Positions 24,812-33,719 of a stretch of 64,000 bases of DNA are shown piece after piece. A model generated the notes under the pieces. That model searched no databases, had not been told where the DNA came from, and saw nothing but the letters and a program-made list of their open reading frames with translations. Source of the stretch: Deltaproteobacteria bacterium (GTDB lineage Bacteria; Desulfobacterota_D; UBA1144; Nemesobacterales; UBA2774). The DNA is taken from the NCBI GenBank assembly GCA_029262275.1, contig JAJCZS010000011.1, forward strand, positions 1-64,000, read 5' to 3'. The position numbers and the translations under genes are program-made. The stretch's first letter is position 1. The number at the start of each line of letters is the position of its first letter.

Positions 24812-25040
24812 TTCGTTTTATCATCCTAATGAGCAAACTAAAACCCGCCACAACACCTGCCACAAGACCTATCATGGTGAACCAGGGTGTTTTTGTTTCA
24901 AGCCAGCTGTCAATATACTCACCCAGCACTATCCCAGCAATAACTGAGAACCCAAGTTCAAACCCTATAACAATAAATACTAACCATCTGTATTTTTTTT
25001 GTTGTCTAAACTTTATACCTCTTACTTTTACTAAAGATCT
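24780..25040 (-). CDS. AtpZ-like small membrane protein without a standard start codon
   Basis: A minus-strand frame of about 86 codons runs from the end of hemL into atpI. It encodes a basic N-terminus (FRQQKKYRW), two transmembrane helices (LVFIVIGFELGFSVIAGIVL and TMIGLVAGVVAGFSLLI) joined by GEYIDSWLETKTPW, and a basic tail (RMIKRIDDRKG). This is the AtpZ pattern (two-helix partner of AtpI, found before atpI/atpB). No ATG, GTG or TTG lies between the upstream TAA at 25041-25043 and the first helix. An ATA after AAGAGGT, or another rare start, may be used. The stated end is the limit of the open frame, not a known start. Confidence 0.6.
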   Translation of the reverse strand, partial: RSLVKVRGIKFRQQKKYRWLVFIVIGFELGFSVIAGIVLGEYIDSWLETKTPWFTMIGLVAGVVAGFSLLIRMIKRIDDRKGNKSD

Positions 25041-26320
25041 TTAAGACTTTTATATAAAGCGTTTAAAGTTTTATCTATATCCTTTTCCGTATGAGACAGT
25101 GAAAGAAAAACAGCCTCAAATTGAGAAGGCGGGAACATAATACCAGTACCTAGCAAATTTTCAAAAAATTTTGAATATTTTTTTGTATCGCACAAAAGAG
25201 CAGTCTTATAATCATGTGGCGCTGGGCTAGTAAAAAACAGTGTAAACATAGATTCTAGGGAGTTTATACTAGCATTAATTTCGAGCTTTTTAATAATATC
25301 CTCAAGTCCTTCAACAAGATTATCAGTAAGGGTTTTTAGTTTTTTATAGTTTGCACTTTTATTTAGCTTAGTAAGGGTTTGTAGTCCCGCAGCCATAGCA
25401 AGAGGGTTACCAGAGAGAGTTCCTGCTTGATACATAGGACCAACAGGAGCGACCATATTCATTATTTTTTTGCTGCCTCCAAATGCTCCTACAGGAAGCC
25501 CACCACCAACTATTTTTCCCAAACAGGTGATATCCGGTGTTACACCAAAATATTTTTGTGCCCCACCCATGCCCAGTCTAAAACCAGTAATCACTTCATC
25601 GAAAATAAGGAGTGCACCATTTTGTTTTGTAATTTTTCTTAAGTTTTTTAAAAAATCTTTTTGTGGTAATACAACACCCATATTAGCAGCTACAGGTTCT
25701 AGAATTACCGCTGCTATCTTGTCGCCATATTTTTTAAACAATTTCTCAACTGAAGAAATGTCGTTATATTTTGCCAGTAAAGTTTTATCTGTAAACGACT
25801 TTGGAACCCCAGGGCTGCTAGGTGTTCCAAAAGTGGTGGCACCAGAGCCTGCCTGAACTAGGAGATAATCTGCATGTCCATGATAACAGCCTTCAAATTT
25901 TACTATGTAATCTCGACCAGTATATGCCCTTGCCAACCTCACTCCGCTCATAGTAGCTTCTGTGCCTGAGCTGGTCATCCTTATCATATCTATTCCAGGG
26001 AAATATTTGACAATCAGTTTAGCAATTGTCACTTCATTTTCACAAGGAGCTCCATAGCTGGTTCCTCTCTCCGCAGCTTTTTTGATTGCGCTGACCACAT
26101 CAGGATCTGAATGTCCTAAAATTAGAGGACCCCAAGAAGACATATAGTCTATATATTTATTGCCGTCTACATCATATGTATAAGCCCCTTTAGCTTTCTG
26201 TATAAAAGCAGGAGTGCCCCCTACTGCATTAAAGGACCTTACAGGGCTATTTACTCCTCCTGGCATTAAATCTTGGGCAGCTTTATATAGTCTTTTTGAC
26301 TTTGTAAATTGACGTTTCAT
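25031..26320 (-). CDS. hemL: Glutamate-1-semialdehyde 2,1-aminomutase
   Basis: The 429-residue PLP enzyme converts glutamate-1-semialdehyde to 5-aminolevulinate in the C5 route to haem. It has the N-terminal PGGVNSPVRSFNAVGGTP motif, the substrate loop SSWGPLILGHSDPDV and the SSGTEATMSGVRLARAYTGRD cofactor segment. The cofactor Asp/Val pair is in IFDEVITGFR, and the Schiff-base Lys is in CLGKIVGGGLPVGAFGG. Length is standard. TTGACA-17-TTTACT on the minus strand (26358-26386) is its likely promoter, and a strong terminator separates it from the upstream lipoprotein operon. F0 genes follow directly. Confidence 0.95.
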   Translation of the reverse strand: MKRQFTKSKRLYKAAQDLMPGGVNSPVRSFNAVGGTPAFIQKAKGAYTYDVDGNKYIDYMSSWGPLILGHSDPDVVSAIKKAAERGTSYGAPCENEVTIAKLIVKYFPGIDMIRMTSSGTEATMSGVRLARAYTGRDYIVKFEGCYHGHADYLLVQAGSGATTFGTPSSPGVPKSFTDKTLLAKYNDISSVEKLFKKYGDKIAAVILEPVAANMGVVLPQKDFLKNLRKITKQNGALLIFDEVITGFRLGMGGAQKYFGVTPDITCLGKIVGGGLPVGAFGGSKKIMNMVAPVGPMYQAGTLSGNPLAMAAGLQTLTKLNKSANYKKLKTLTDNLVEGLEDIIKKLEINASINSLESMFTLFFTSPAPHDYKTALLCDTKKYSKFFENLLGTGIMFPPSQFEAVFLSLSHTEKDIDKTLNALYKSLKDL

Positions 26321-26357
26321 TTTAGTTAATTGATCGGGCAGTTATTAAATCGTGAGT

Positions 26358-26386
26358 AGTAAACATGGATCAAATAGAGGTGTCAA
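26358..26386 (-). promoter_or_regulatory. Promoter of hemL and the F0 genes
   Basis: On the minus strand TTGACA (26381-26386) and TTTACT (26358-26363) are 17 bases apart, about 38 bases before the hemL ATG. It lies just beyond the terminator of the upstream operon, so hemL and the F0 genes probably start here. Confidence 0.5.
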
Positions 26387-26432
26387 GTATAGCTAACAAC
26401 AAAGAATACTGGAAGATATTAAAACATAAAAA

Positions 26433-26465
26433 AAAGGGAGAAGACCGTTATGGAATTCTCCCTTT
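26433..26465 (-). terminator. Rho-independent terminator of the lipoprotein operon
   Basis: AAAGGGAGAA and TTCTCCCTTT form a perfect 10-bp stem around a 13-base loop. On the minus strand it is followed by an unbroken run of T. It lies about 75 bases after the stop of the last lipoprotein gene (26541). Confidence 0.85.
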
Positions 26466-26540
26466 AATTTTCTATACTCATCTAATTTATTAAAATAGAT
26501 TAGATGAGATAATTCTCATATTTAATAGACTAAGCCTATC

Positions 26541-27305
26541 TTATTTAGCGTAGCTAAAGATAAGTCTTGCGCCTACTTTTGCAGATGGTGATGTAGCTAT
26601 GAAGTGAGCCCTTCTGTTAAGCTGATAGGCTTCTTCAGTTGATCCAGCACCAAACTGAGTTGTTTCTCCACCGCTAGCAGTTGTAATCCTTGAAGGATCA
26701 ACTCCTAGTCCAGCAAGATACGCCTTAGTAGCATCTGCTCTTCTCTGAGCAAGCTGTAAGTTGTATGCAGGTGTACCCCTAATATCTGCATATCCTTCGA
26801 TAAGAACTGTTAAAGCAGGATCTCCCTGCATAACAGCTGCGTTCTCATCTAGAACTGCAGCAGCATCTGGTCTGACATTTGATCTATCAAAATCAAAGAA
26901 AATATCTTTTAGATCAGCTGCTGGTGCGGGTGGTGGGGGTGGGGGTGGTGGTGCTGAGCATTTTAGCTTAGCTTCGTCAGCCTTTGCTTTTGCATCGATA
27001 AGCATTCTGCGTGCTTCTAACTCGCTGCAAAATTCTCCAGCTAGGGCTTTTCCTTTGGATAATGCGGAATTAGCTGCTGCTAGTTCTGCCTCACCACAAG
27101 GAGCACCACAATAATCTCCAGTTGTTGGGTCGTCACCGCAAACTCTCTGCTTACACTGTTCACATGTTGCTGTAGCATCAGCAACTGCTGAATCAGCAGC
27201 AGCAAGCTCTTTTGTCGGTGGGGGTGTCGCGCAGCTTGCTAGATATAGCAATGCAACGACTAAAAATGGGATGCTTAAAAAAAGCATTTGTTTATCCCTT
27301 TTCAT
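26541..27305 (-). CDS. OmpA/Pal-family lipoprotein with Cys-rich and poly-Pro linker
   Basis: The 254-residue outer-membrane lipoprotein has a signal peptide with a perfect lipobox LASC (Cys at about residue 25). An Ala-rich helical region with a Cys cluster follows (CEQCKQRVCGDD, DYCGAPCGEAE, residues about 48-75). After an eight-proline linker (about residues 118-125) comes an OmpA C-terminal peptidoglycan-binding domain (IFFDFDRSNVRPDA, VLIEGYADIRGTPAYNLQLAQRRADA, LNRRAHF). It anchors the outer membrane to peptidoglycan. It is the third gene of a same-strand set with a CpoB-like and another Pal-like gene; tolA, tolB, tolQ and tolR are not present. Confidence 0.85.
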   Translation of the reverse strand: MKRDKQMLFLSIPFLVVALLYLASCATPPPTKELAAADSAVADATATCEQCKQRVCGDDPTTGDYCGAPCGEAELAAANSALSKGKALAGEFCSELEARRMLIDAKAKADEAKLKCSAPPPPPPPPAPAADLKDIFFDFDRSNVRPDAAAVLDENAAVMQGDPALTVLIEGYADIRGTPAYNLQLAQRRADATKAYLAGLGVDPSRITTASGGETTQFGAGSTEEAYQLNRRAHFIATSPSAKVGARLIFSYAK

Positions 27306-27365
27306 TCTACTGCACCTCCTTTAAGAGTTTTTTGAGTACCTAATGAGTACTTAATAATAAACCTT

Positions 27366-28118
27366 TTAGCGCTTAACTGCAAGCTCTCTTATTTTTTCTT
27401 TTGCTGTTCTAGCTTCCTCAGACTGTGGATACTTGTCAATTAAAGTCTGAAAAAACAGTTTTGCTTCCTCGTCTCTATCTATTTCAATTAACGATAAACC
27501 CTGTTTTAGATAGGAAAGAGGCACTCTCTCATCCTTAGGATAAGTATCTATAAACTTTTGATATTCTAGTATAGCCTCTTCAAATTCTCCCTGCCTATAA
27601 TATGACTCTGCAATCCAGTACGTAGCGTCACTAGCCTTTGAAGAACTCGGATATTTTGATAAAAACAACTTAAACTGCTCTCTTGAACCATTATAATTTC
27701 CTTCACTAAGATCAGAGTAACCCTGGTTGAATATATAATCTTCTGTTTGCAAATCTACAGATGTAAGTTGTTCGGAACCGCCCTCAGAACCTATTTGAGG
27801 TGTAGAAGGAGAAGGTAAGCCACCTAAGCTCCCACCCTGGCCCTGATTTACTTTCGCTTCCAGACTTGCATAAGATCTATTCAAATCCTTGACTTGCTCC
27901 TCGAGCTGAGAAACTTGCTCTTTAAGCTGAATATCATTTCCCCCACTAACACCACCGCCCTGTAGTGAGTTAACTTGCTGAGATAGACGTTCCATTTTGG
28001 CCTCAAGCCTAGTCTGTCTAGCATAAACACTGCTGACATCGCCTTGAGTTGCCACACATCCTATAGACATAGAACATATCCCCAACAATATAAAACCTGT
28101 AATAACTTTAATTGTCAT
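27366..28118 (-). CDS. CpoB/YbgF-like tetratricopeptide lipoprotein
   Basis: The 250-residue periplasmic protein has a lipobox-type signal (SIGC, Cys at about residue 21). A trimerising coiled coil (about residues 30-100: LEAKMERLSQQVNSLQ and LKEQVSQLEEQVKDLNRSYASLEAKV) and a Gly/Ser-rich linker follow. Tandem TPR repeats from about residue 127 match the CpoB tail (FNQGYSDLSEGNYNGSREQF, then AIAESYYRQG-type repeats). CpoB coordinates cell-wall synthesis with Tol-Pal constriction. Family assignment rests on layout and its place between two Pal-like genes. Confidence 0.85.
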   Translation of the reverse strand: MTIKVITGFILLGICSMSIGCVATQGDVSSVYARQTRLEAKMERLSQQVNSLQGGGVSGGNDIQLKEQVSQLEEQVKDLNRSYASLEAKVNQGQGGSLGGLPSPSTPQIGSEGGSEQLTSVDLQTEDYIFNQGYSDLSEGNYNGSREQFKLFLSKYPSSSKASDATYWIAESYYRQGEFEEAILEYQKFIDTYPKDERVPLSYLKQGLSLIEIDRDEEAKLFFQTLIDKYPQSEEARTAKEKIRELAVKR

Positions 28119-28128
28119 TAATTATTTC

Positions 28129-28824
28129 CTAAAAAGCAGGAACAAAATGTGCTCTTCTATTCTGCTGAAAGTCATATTCTGAAGTGCCAAATGCAAATTG
28201 CTCGGTCTCACCCTTACTCACTGCCTGAACCTTAGAAGGTGATACTCCAAGTCCTACAAGATAATTTTTTGTGGACTCTGCTCTTCTTTGACCCAAGGCT
28301 AGGTTGTACTCTTCAGTACCACGAACATCACAATAGCCTTCTATAACGACTACTTGAAATTTACCACCGCTTCTGTTTATTATACCCGCATTTTGATTTA
28401 ATACAGGCCTTGACTCTGCAGTAATTGACTGACTGTCAAAATTAAAGAATATATCAACTAGCCCAAAACTAGAACCCGCTGGAGAAAGGGACCCTAAAGT
28501 CTCTTCAACCGAGTCTATGTCCACAGAATCAACATATGCCTGATTCTTAGCTTTACCCTCAGCCTCTATAGCCTTAAATCTGGCTTCTTCTAAAAGCCCA
28601 CGGGCAGCATCTTTATTGCCTGCTGCTAACATCTCTCTAGCCTGTTGTATTAATTCCTCTGCTGCCTGATACTCAGGAGTTCCTTCTGCCCCAGCATCCC
28701 TTGCCGCTTGTAAGGCAGCTTCTGCATCAGCCATTTCTTTGTCCACACCAGGACCACAGGCAAATGCAAAAAATACCAAAAATACCATAAAAAACCCAAC
28801 AGAAACGAACTTTGCCTTACTCAT
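28129..28824 (-). CDS. Pal-like lipoprotein with DUF4398 region
   Basis: The 231-residue lipoprotein has a signal peptide ending FAFAC (Cys at about residue 23). A helical DUF4398-like region (ADAEAALQAARDAGAE, then EYQAAEELIQQAREMLAAGN) covers about residues 30-95. A C-terminal OmpA/Pal domain follows (VDIFFNFDSQSITAES, VIEGYCDVRGTEEYNLALGQRRAES, NRRAHFVP). The OmpA domain should bind peptidoglycan. It is the first gene of the pal-cpoB-pal set; the CpoB start lies 10 bases after its stop. GGAGGAGC precedes the ATG. The two OmpA domains in the operon are clearly related but not identical. Confidence 0.85.
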   Translation of the reverse strand: MSKAKFVSVGFFMVFLVFFAFACGPGVDKEMADAEAALQAARDAGAEGTPEYQAAEELIQQAREMLAAGNKDAARGLLEEARFKAIEAEGKAKNQAYVDSVDIDSVEETLGSLSPAGSSFGLVDIFFNFDSQSITAESRPVLNQNAGIINRSGGKFQVVVIEGYCDVRGTEEYNLALGQRRAESTKNYLVGLGVSPSKVQAVSKGETEQFAFGTSEYDFQQNRRAHFVPAF

Positions 28825-29099
28825 TTGCTCCTCCTACGTATGTAAATCTTCTACCTGAGATAATTACATTATTTTGTTTGTTAAGTCAAGACATTTTAAT
28901 CCCATATAAAGTAAAAAACATATAAATAATTATAAGGATTGATATTAGTTATAACATATTCTGCTGTCAAAACCTAGCTAATAATGTTATTATTTGTACT
29001 TAATTAGTATAACGGGTCTAAATATATGAAAAGTTTGCGATTTTTTCCTGTTTATATAGTTCTTTGCCTCCTATTTATAGCACAAAAAGGATAACAGAT

Positions 29100-29681
29100 A
29101 TGAGCATAGAAGAGGGATCAGCAGTAGCAGGAGCTTTTTGGGCTAATTCGCCCGTAATGGCAATAACCAGCTCCTGGGATGGGAAAGTCAACGGGCAAAT
29201 TGCCGTCACAGCAGTGACGTCGTCAATAGTTCACGAAATCCCGCGTCTTTTAGTTGGCATATGGAAAGCGAATTACACTCACGAATTCATAACTAAAAGT
29301 AAGGCATTTACAATTCATCTACTTAGAAGAGAACAAATAAAGCTCGTTAAGAACTTTGGTTTTTATACAGGCAGGGAAAGAGAGAAGTTTGAAAATCTAG
29401 ATTATGAATTAGGAGTGACGGGAAGCCCTGTGCTACTGGACGCGCATTCTTATGCTGAGTGCAAGGTCCTAAATGCAATGGATGGTGGCGACATGACCGC
29501 TTTTTTAGTAAGTGTGGTTGATGGAAAAGTTTTAAACGCAGGCCCCTGGATGACTCTTAATGATTTCTACACCGATGCGCCGCCTGATTGGATTGCTGAA
29601 TACGGAGAGAAGCTCGTGCACTCTGTATCATCCTCAATGGAAATAATTCATAAGATTGACTACTCCCCTTGGAAGCCTTAA
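29100..29681 (+). CDS. Flavin reductase-like domain protein
   Basis: The 193-residue protein belongs to the FMN-binding flavin reductase/DIM6-NTAB group. It has 'FWANSPVMAITSSWDGKVNGQIAVTAVTSSIVHEIPRLLVGIWK' spread over residues 11-60, followed by HEFITKSKAFTIHLLRREQ. These give the split-barrel flavin site. The C-terminal half carries a typical barrel strand (ECKVLNAMDGGDMTAFLVSVVDGK). The substrate is unknown. ATG 29100 with AAAGGA upstream is chosen over a TTG at 29064. It stands alone, convergent with the M28 peptidase gene. Confidence 0.8.
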   Translation: MSIEEGSAVAGAFWANSPVMAITSSWDGKVNGQIAVTAVTSSIVHEIPRLLVGIWKANYTHEFITKSKAFTIHLLRREQIKLVKNFGFYTGREREKFENLDYELGVTGSPVLLDAHSYAECKVLNAMDGGDMTAFLVSVVDGKVLNAGPWMTLNDFYTDAPPDWIAEYGEKLVHSVSSSMEIIHKIDYSPWKP

Positions 29682-29684
29682 TAC

Positions 29685-31502
29685 CTAATTTTCAGACTCC
29701 CTAGGCTCGGGAACAATTATCAAGCTAATGGGTCTATAGTCTCGTAACACAACCAAATTTGTTGGAACGCCTGGTTTTGAATCTGAAAGAGCATATACAT
29801 AGTCGTAAATATTTTTTATCTCAACTTCACCAAACCTAATTATTGTATCTTCACTCTGTAATCCTGCCTTATCTGCTGGGCTACCATCCCTTACCCCCAT
29901 TAGCTTTACACCCTCCATCTGACTTGAATAATCAGGAACGGTCCCAAGATAAACCTTAAATTTGGTGGATCCTTTTTTGGGCTCATCAACATCAGAAAAG
30001 CGCAACTCATTTTGCTCAGAGTTTAATTCAGTTACTAAGCCGGATATAAGCATAAGAACCTTTTGCTCACCTTTGGAGTTTATCTTTTCCCAGTCATCAC
30101 TGGGAGTATGATAATCATCATGAAGACCTGTAAAGAAATGTAGAACTGGAATTTTTTTAGCAAAAAAGGCGGACTGGTCACTTGGAGCAAACCCTGAGTT
30201 ATTCAAACTTAATTCAAACTCAAAATCAGAATTGGCATTGTTAATAAGCTCATTCCAGCTAGGTGATGAACCAACGCCGAAAACTGTAAGTTTGTTCTGA
30301 TCGAGTCTGCCAATCATATCCATATTCAACATTGCAACAGTTTTATCTAAAGGAAGCCTCGGGTTATCAACATAAAAGGATGCACCTATTAATCCTAACT
30401 CTTCTGCTGAGAAAGCTATAAAGACGAGGCTTCGTTTGAGCGAATCCCTTTTACACGAGAAGAACTCGGCAAGCTCTATCAGCCCAGCTATGCCAGAGGC
30501 GTTATCATCGGCGCCGTTATGAATATTGTCCCCGGTCTTATTGTCGGATCTGGAATTCCTCTCTCCAAATCCTATGTGATCGTAGTGAGCACCGACTACA
30601 ATGTACTCTTGCTTCAACACTGGATCAGACCCTTCTATTATTCCAATCACATTAGCACTCTCACCCCGGTCTTCTATAAGATCTGTCCTAACCTTAGCTC
30701 TGGTATTTGTAAAAATAAAAGAAGAAGTTTTTTTCTTTGACAGATTTTCTTCTAAACTTTTAAGATCTTTTCCTGAAGCAGACATAATCTCCTGGGCTTT
30801 CTCTCGCCTTAAAACTAAAGACTTAATACCCGAGTCGGAATACGAGTGGTCAAGACCGATAGTAGTTAAATTGACCTCTTCTTGTGCGTAGTGGGGTGTT
30901 ACGAAAATAATTGCTTTGGCACCCTTCTCTCTGGCATTCATAGCCTTATATCTAAGCGCTGCGTAATTGTAAAAAGGACTCTTAGGATCGTACTCCTCGG
31001 GTGTATAGCGCAGAACCAAGACTATCTTATCCTTAACGTCCAGTTCTTTATAATCGTCATAATCAAGCTCAGGGGCACTAATCCCATAGCCTGCAAATAC
31101 CAAATCTCCTTCTACCTCGCCTTTGCTTGAGAAACTAAGAGTATTAAAATCCTCACCCAATTGGAGCCGGGTGCTTTTGTTATCAACTTCTAACTCAAGG
31201 CTATTATTAGATCCGAGCAAGATTCCCTTAGTAAATGAGAATCTCTGAAAGTATGAGTTTTTATCTCCGAGCGGCTTAAGCCCCGCTTTCTTAAATTCCG
31301 AAGAGATATAGTCAGCCGCCCTCTTGGCCCCAGGAGTACCCGACATCCGACCCTCTAGCTCGTCGGAGGCTAGAAAGCGAATATGGCCAATTATTTCCTC
31401 GGGCGTAATTTGCGCATTTTCACAATCGGAGCCTGAGATGGCAAATTGTACGGGTGAAACTATCAAGACTAATAAAAGATATAAAAACAATTCTCTAATC
31501 AT
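29685..31502 (-). CDS. M28-family metallopeptidase with PA and PDZ domains
   Basis: The exported aminopeptidase-type enzyme has about 605 residues. A signal peptide covers residues 1-24 and a protease-associated insert follows at about 125-245. The M28 catalytic core has zinc ligands in GAHYDHIGFG, HNGADDNASG, FSAEELGLIG, MLNMDMIGRL and LHDDYHTPSDD. A C-terminal PDZ domain (about residues 515-600: GVRDGSPADKAGLQSEDTIIRFG) may bind substrate or partners. The ATG at 31502 leads straight into the signal peptide; an upstream GTG at 31520 is possible. It acts in the periplasm or envelope. Confidence 0.88.
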   Translation of the reverse strand: MIRELFLYLLLVLIVSPVQFAISGSDCENAQITPEEIIGHIRFLASDELEGRMSGTPGAKRAADYISSEFKKAGLKPLGDKNSYFQRFSFTKGILLGSNNSLELEVDNKSTRLQLGEDFNTLSFSSKGEVEGDLVFAGYGISAPELDYDDYKELDVKDKIVLVLRYTPEEYDPKSPFYNYAALRYKAMNAREKGAKAIIFVTPHYAQEEVNLTTIGLDHSYSDSGIKSLVLRREKAQEIMSASGKDLKSLEENLSKKKTSSFIFTNTRAKVRTDLIEDRGESANVIGIIEGSDPVLKQEYIVVGAHYDHIGFGERNSRSDNKTGDNIHNGADDNASGIAGLIELAEFFSCKRDSLKRSLVFIAFSAEELGLIGASFYVDNPRLPLDKTVAMLNMDMIGRLDQNKLTVFGVGSSPSWNELINNANSDFEFELSLNNSGFAPSDQSAFFAKKIPVLHFFTGLHDDYHTPSDDWEKINSKGEQKVLMLISGLVTELNSEQNELRFSDVDEPKKGSTKFKVYLGTVPDYSSQMEGVKLMGVRDGSPADKAGLQSEDTIIRFGEVEIKNIYDYVYALSDSKPGVPTNLVVLRDYRPISLIIVPEPRESEN

Positions 31503-31611
31503 AAAGAAATAAGTTACCACAAGATATCAGATACAGATTAGACATTATTGTTTGCACAGAGGTTTAAACCATGTAAGACTTATTTTTTAAATTATTGCAG
31601 ATGGAGAGAGA

Positions 31612-32382
31612 ATGTATCCTACACTTTTCACAATTGGAGATATTGCTATCTCCTCTTTTTCTTTTATGGTCCTTATAGCTTTTCTAGTCGGGTATTTCGT
31701 AGCCGAGTCGGAGCTAAAAAGAAAAGGTCTAAACGGCAACCTCGCCGATATACTCCTAATTGCTGCTGTAATAGGTGGCTTGGGAGGATCAAAGGTCCTC
31801 TTCTTATATCAAAACGTAAGTTTTTCGGATTTCATATCCGACCCAGTTAGATATCTGGCCTCAGGCTTTACTTTCTTGGGTGGTTTCCTTGGAGCCCTAC
31901 TATTAATATGGCTTGTGACCCAGATGAAAAGGGTCAGATTTTTATTAATTACAGATGCTGCAGCACCAGCTTTAATATTAGCTTATGGCGTAGGAAGAAT
32001 CGGATGTTTATTGGTCGGAGATGATTACGGAGTTCCGTCAAATCTTCCCTGGGCAATTGCTTTTCCTAATGGGGCTCCCCCAACTTTCTTAGCCGTTCAC
32101 CCTACTCAAATCTACGATACTATCTCGATGGTAATATTTTTTGCCATTCTATGGTCAATTCGCAAAAAGAACTACCCTATAGGATGGATGACAGCTGTGA
32201 CGTTTATGGTTTTAGGCGTACAAAGGTTTATGGTTGAGTTTCTTAGAAATACCACACCAAGTTTTGTGCCGGGGTTATCACAGGCACAGGTAATATCTAT
32301 AATACTTGTATTAATCGGCGCTGTGCTGTTATACAAGGTGAGTCAACATGAAGGCCGCGGAAAGGAATCTACCGCCTACTGA
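31612..32382 (+). CDS. lgt: Prolipoprotein diacylglyceryl transferase
   Basis: The 256-residue inner-membrane enzyme moves diacylglycerol from phosphatidylglycerol to lipobox cysteines, the first step for the many lipoproteins seen in this window. Seven hydrophobic helices are visible. The catalytic region reads YGVGRIGCLLVGDDYG, followed by HPTQIYDTISM, and the C-terminal FLVEFLR-like VEFLRNTTPSF is present. The start follows GGAGAGA. trkA begins 11 bases after the stop, so it is co-transcribed with the potassium genes. Confidence 0.92.
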   Translation: MYPTLFTIGDIAISSFSFMVLIAFLVGYFVAESELKRKGLNGNLADILLIAAVIGGLGGSKVLFLYQNVSFSDFISDPVRYLASGFTFLGGFLGALLLIWLVTQMKRVRFLLITDAAAPALILAYGVGRIGCLLVGDDYGVPSNLPWAIAFPNGAPPTFLAVHPTQIYDTISMVIFFAILWSIRKKNYPIGWMTAVTFMVLGVQRFMVEFLRNTTPSFVPGLSQAQVISIILVLIGAVLLYKVSQHEGRGKESTAY

Positions 32383-32393
32383 GGTGAGGATTA

Positions 32394-33719
32394 ATGCATA
32401 TAGTAATAATCGGAGCTGGTCAGGTTGGATCATTTATCGCAAGAAACCTTTGCATTGAACATGACATTATAGTCATAGAAAGTGACAAGGAAACAGCTGA
32501 GAAACTTAGGGAATCCTATGACATAATTGTTATAGAAGGCAAGGCTGAGGATATCTCTGTGCTAAAAGAGGCACAGATAGAAAAGGCCGACATTCTACTC
32601 GCTGTCTCAGGTGATGATAAAACTAATATAATGGCTTCCTTTTATTGTGCGTCCCTAGGCACACAAAAAATAATAGTACGCGTCAGAAACCCAAACTATT
32701 TGGAATACCCCAAACTCATTAAAAATGTAGATGTCTCGGTAGTACATCCCTGGGAAATAATATCAGAGAAGATTACAAGTCTAATTGGCTCTCCTTTTGC
32801 GTGGAAAACTGAAACTCTTGCCATGGGTAAGATCAAGATGTTCAAACTAAAAGTAGAGGAAAACACACCCATAGTTGGAAATACTCTTGCTAATTTAGGA
32901 CCTCCAAAAGCCTGGATTTTTGTTGCAGTTTCAAGAAATGGAAAGATAACCATACCAACAGGGGAGACAAAGCTTGAACCGGGCGATTACGTATTTGCTT
33001 TAGGGGTGCCAGATATCCTTGGAAAACTTAAGGAACTATTCGGAGTTCATGAGAAAGAGATAAAATCCGCAGTGGTAGTGGGTGGAGGAAGGCTTGGAAG
33101 AGGGGCTGCTAGGATCCTCTCAAAAAACAACATATCCACTAAACTAATAGAGAGCAATGCTGAGAGGGCCAGAAAGGCGGCTGAAGATTTAGACCATGTA
33201 CTCGTTTTTAAAGGTGATGCAACTGACGCGGAAACTCTAAAAGAAGCAGGGATAGAATCTGCAGACTATTTTATAGCACTTACAGGTGACGATGAGAACA
33301 ATGTGCTAAGCGCACTGCTTGCCAGAAACTTGGGAGCGCAAAGAACCACTGTGCTCTACACAAAACCCGACTACATTGACGTAATTGAAGCAATTGGAGT
33401 AGATCGTGCGATCAGTGTGAGACTATCTGTAGCAAATGAGATACTAAGCCTGCTGCATATACATGGAGTAGCACATGTTGCCCTTGTAGAGGAGGGGAAA
33501 GCGGAGGTTCTTGAATTCGATATTACATCTGAAACTAAGATTTTAGGCACACCTCTTAAAGACGTTGATTTCCCACACGGATCAATCGTGGGAATAGTGC
33601 TTAGGAATGAGGAAGTAATAATTCCAAAAGGAGACTATGTGGCAGAGTTGGGGGATAGAGTCATTATATTTACCCTCCCTGAGGCTGTACATAAAGTTGA
33701 GTCGATACTAGGACAGTGA
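32394..33719 (+). CDS. trkA: Trk potassium uptake regulatory protein TrkA
   Basis: The 441-residue peripheral subunit of the Trk system gates TrkH by nucleotide binding. Two RCK modules are in tandem: Rossmann motif IIGAGQVGSFIARNL at about residue 5 with its TrkA-C domain to about 220, then VVGGGRLGRGAARIL at about 228 with a second TrkA-C. The E/D ribose ligands (IVIESDKETAEKL, LIESNAERARK) are intact. It is preceded by GAGGTGAGG in the lgt-trkA gap. The stop overlaps the trkH GTG start (GTGA at 33716-33719), indicating translational coupling. Confidence 0.93.
   Translation: MHIVIIGAGQVGSFIARNLCIEHDIIVIESDKETAEKLRESYDIIVIEGKAEDISVLKEAQIEKADILLAVSGDDKTNIMASFYCASLGTQKIIVRVRNPNYLEYPKLIKNVDVSVVHPWEIISEKITSLIGSPFAWKTETLAMGKIKMFKLKVEENTPIVGNTLANLGPPKAWIFVAVSRNGKITIPTGETKLEPGDYVFALGVPDILGKLKELFGVHEKEIKSAVVVGGGRLGRGAARILSKNNISTKLIESNAERARKAAEDLDHVLVFKGDATDAETLKEAGIESADYFIALTGDDENNVLSALLARNLGAQRTTVLYTKPDYIDVIEAIGVDRAISVRLSVANEILSLLHIHGVAHVALVEEGKAEVLEFDITSETKILGTPLKDVDFPHGSIVGIVLRNEEVIIPKGDYVAELGDRVIIFTLPEAVHKVESILGQ

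Noticed and set aside
26761-27114. Plus-strand frame with a Gly run opposite the poly-Pro lipoprotein
   Set aside because: The Gly run is the complement of the proline linker; no start signal or family match.
29064-29099. Upstream TTG start for the flavin reductase-like gene
   Set aside because: The extra 12 residues are not family-like, and the ATG at 29100 has AAAGGA at proper distance.
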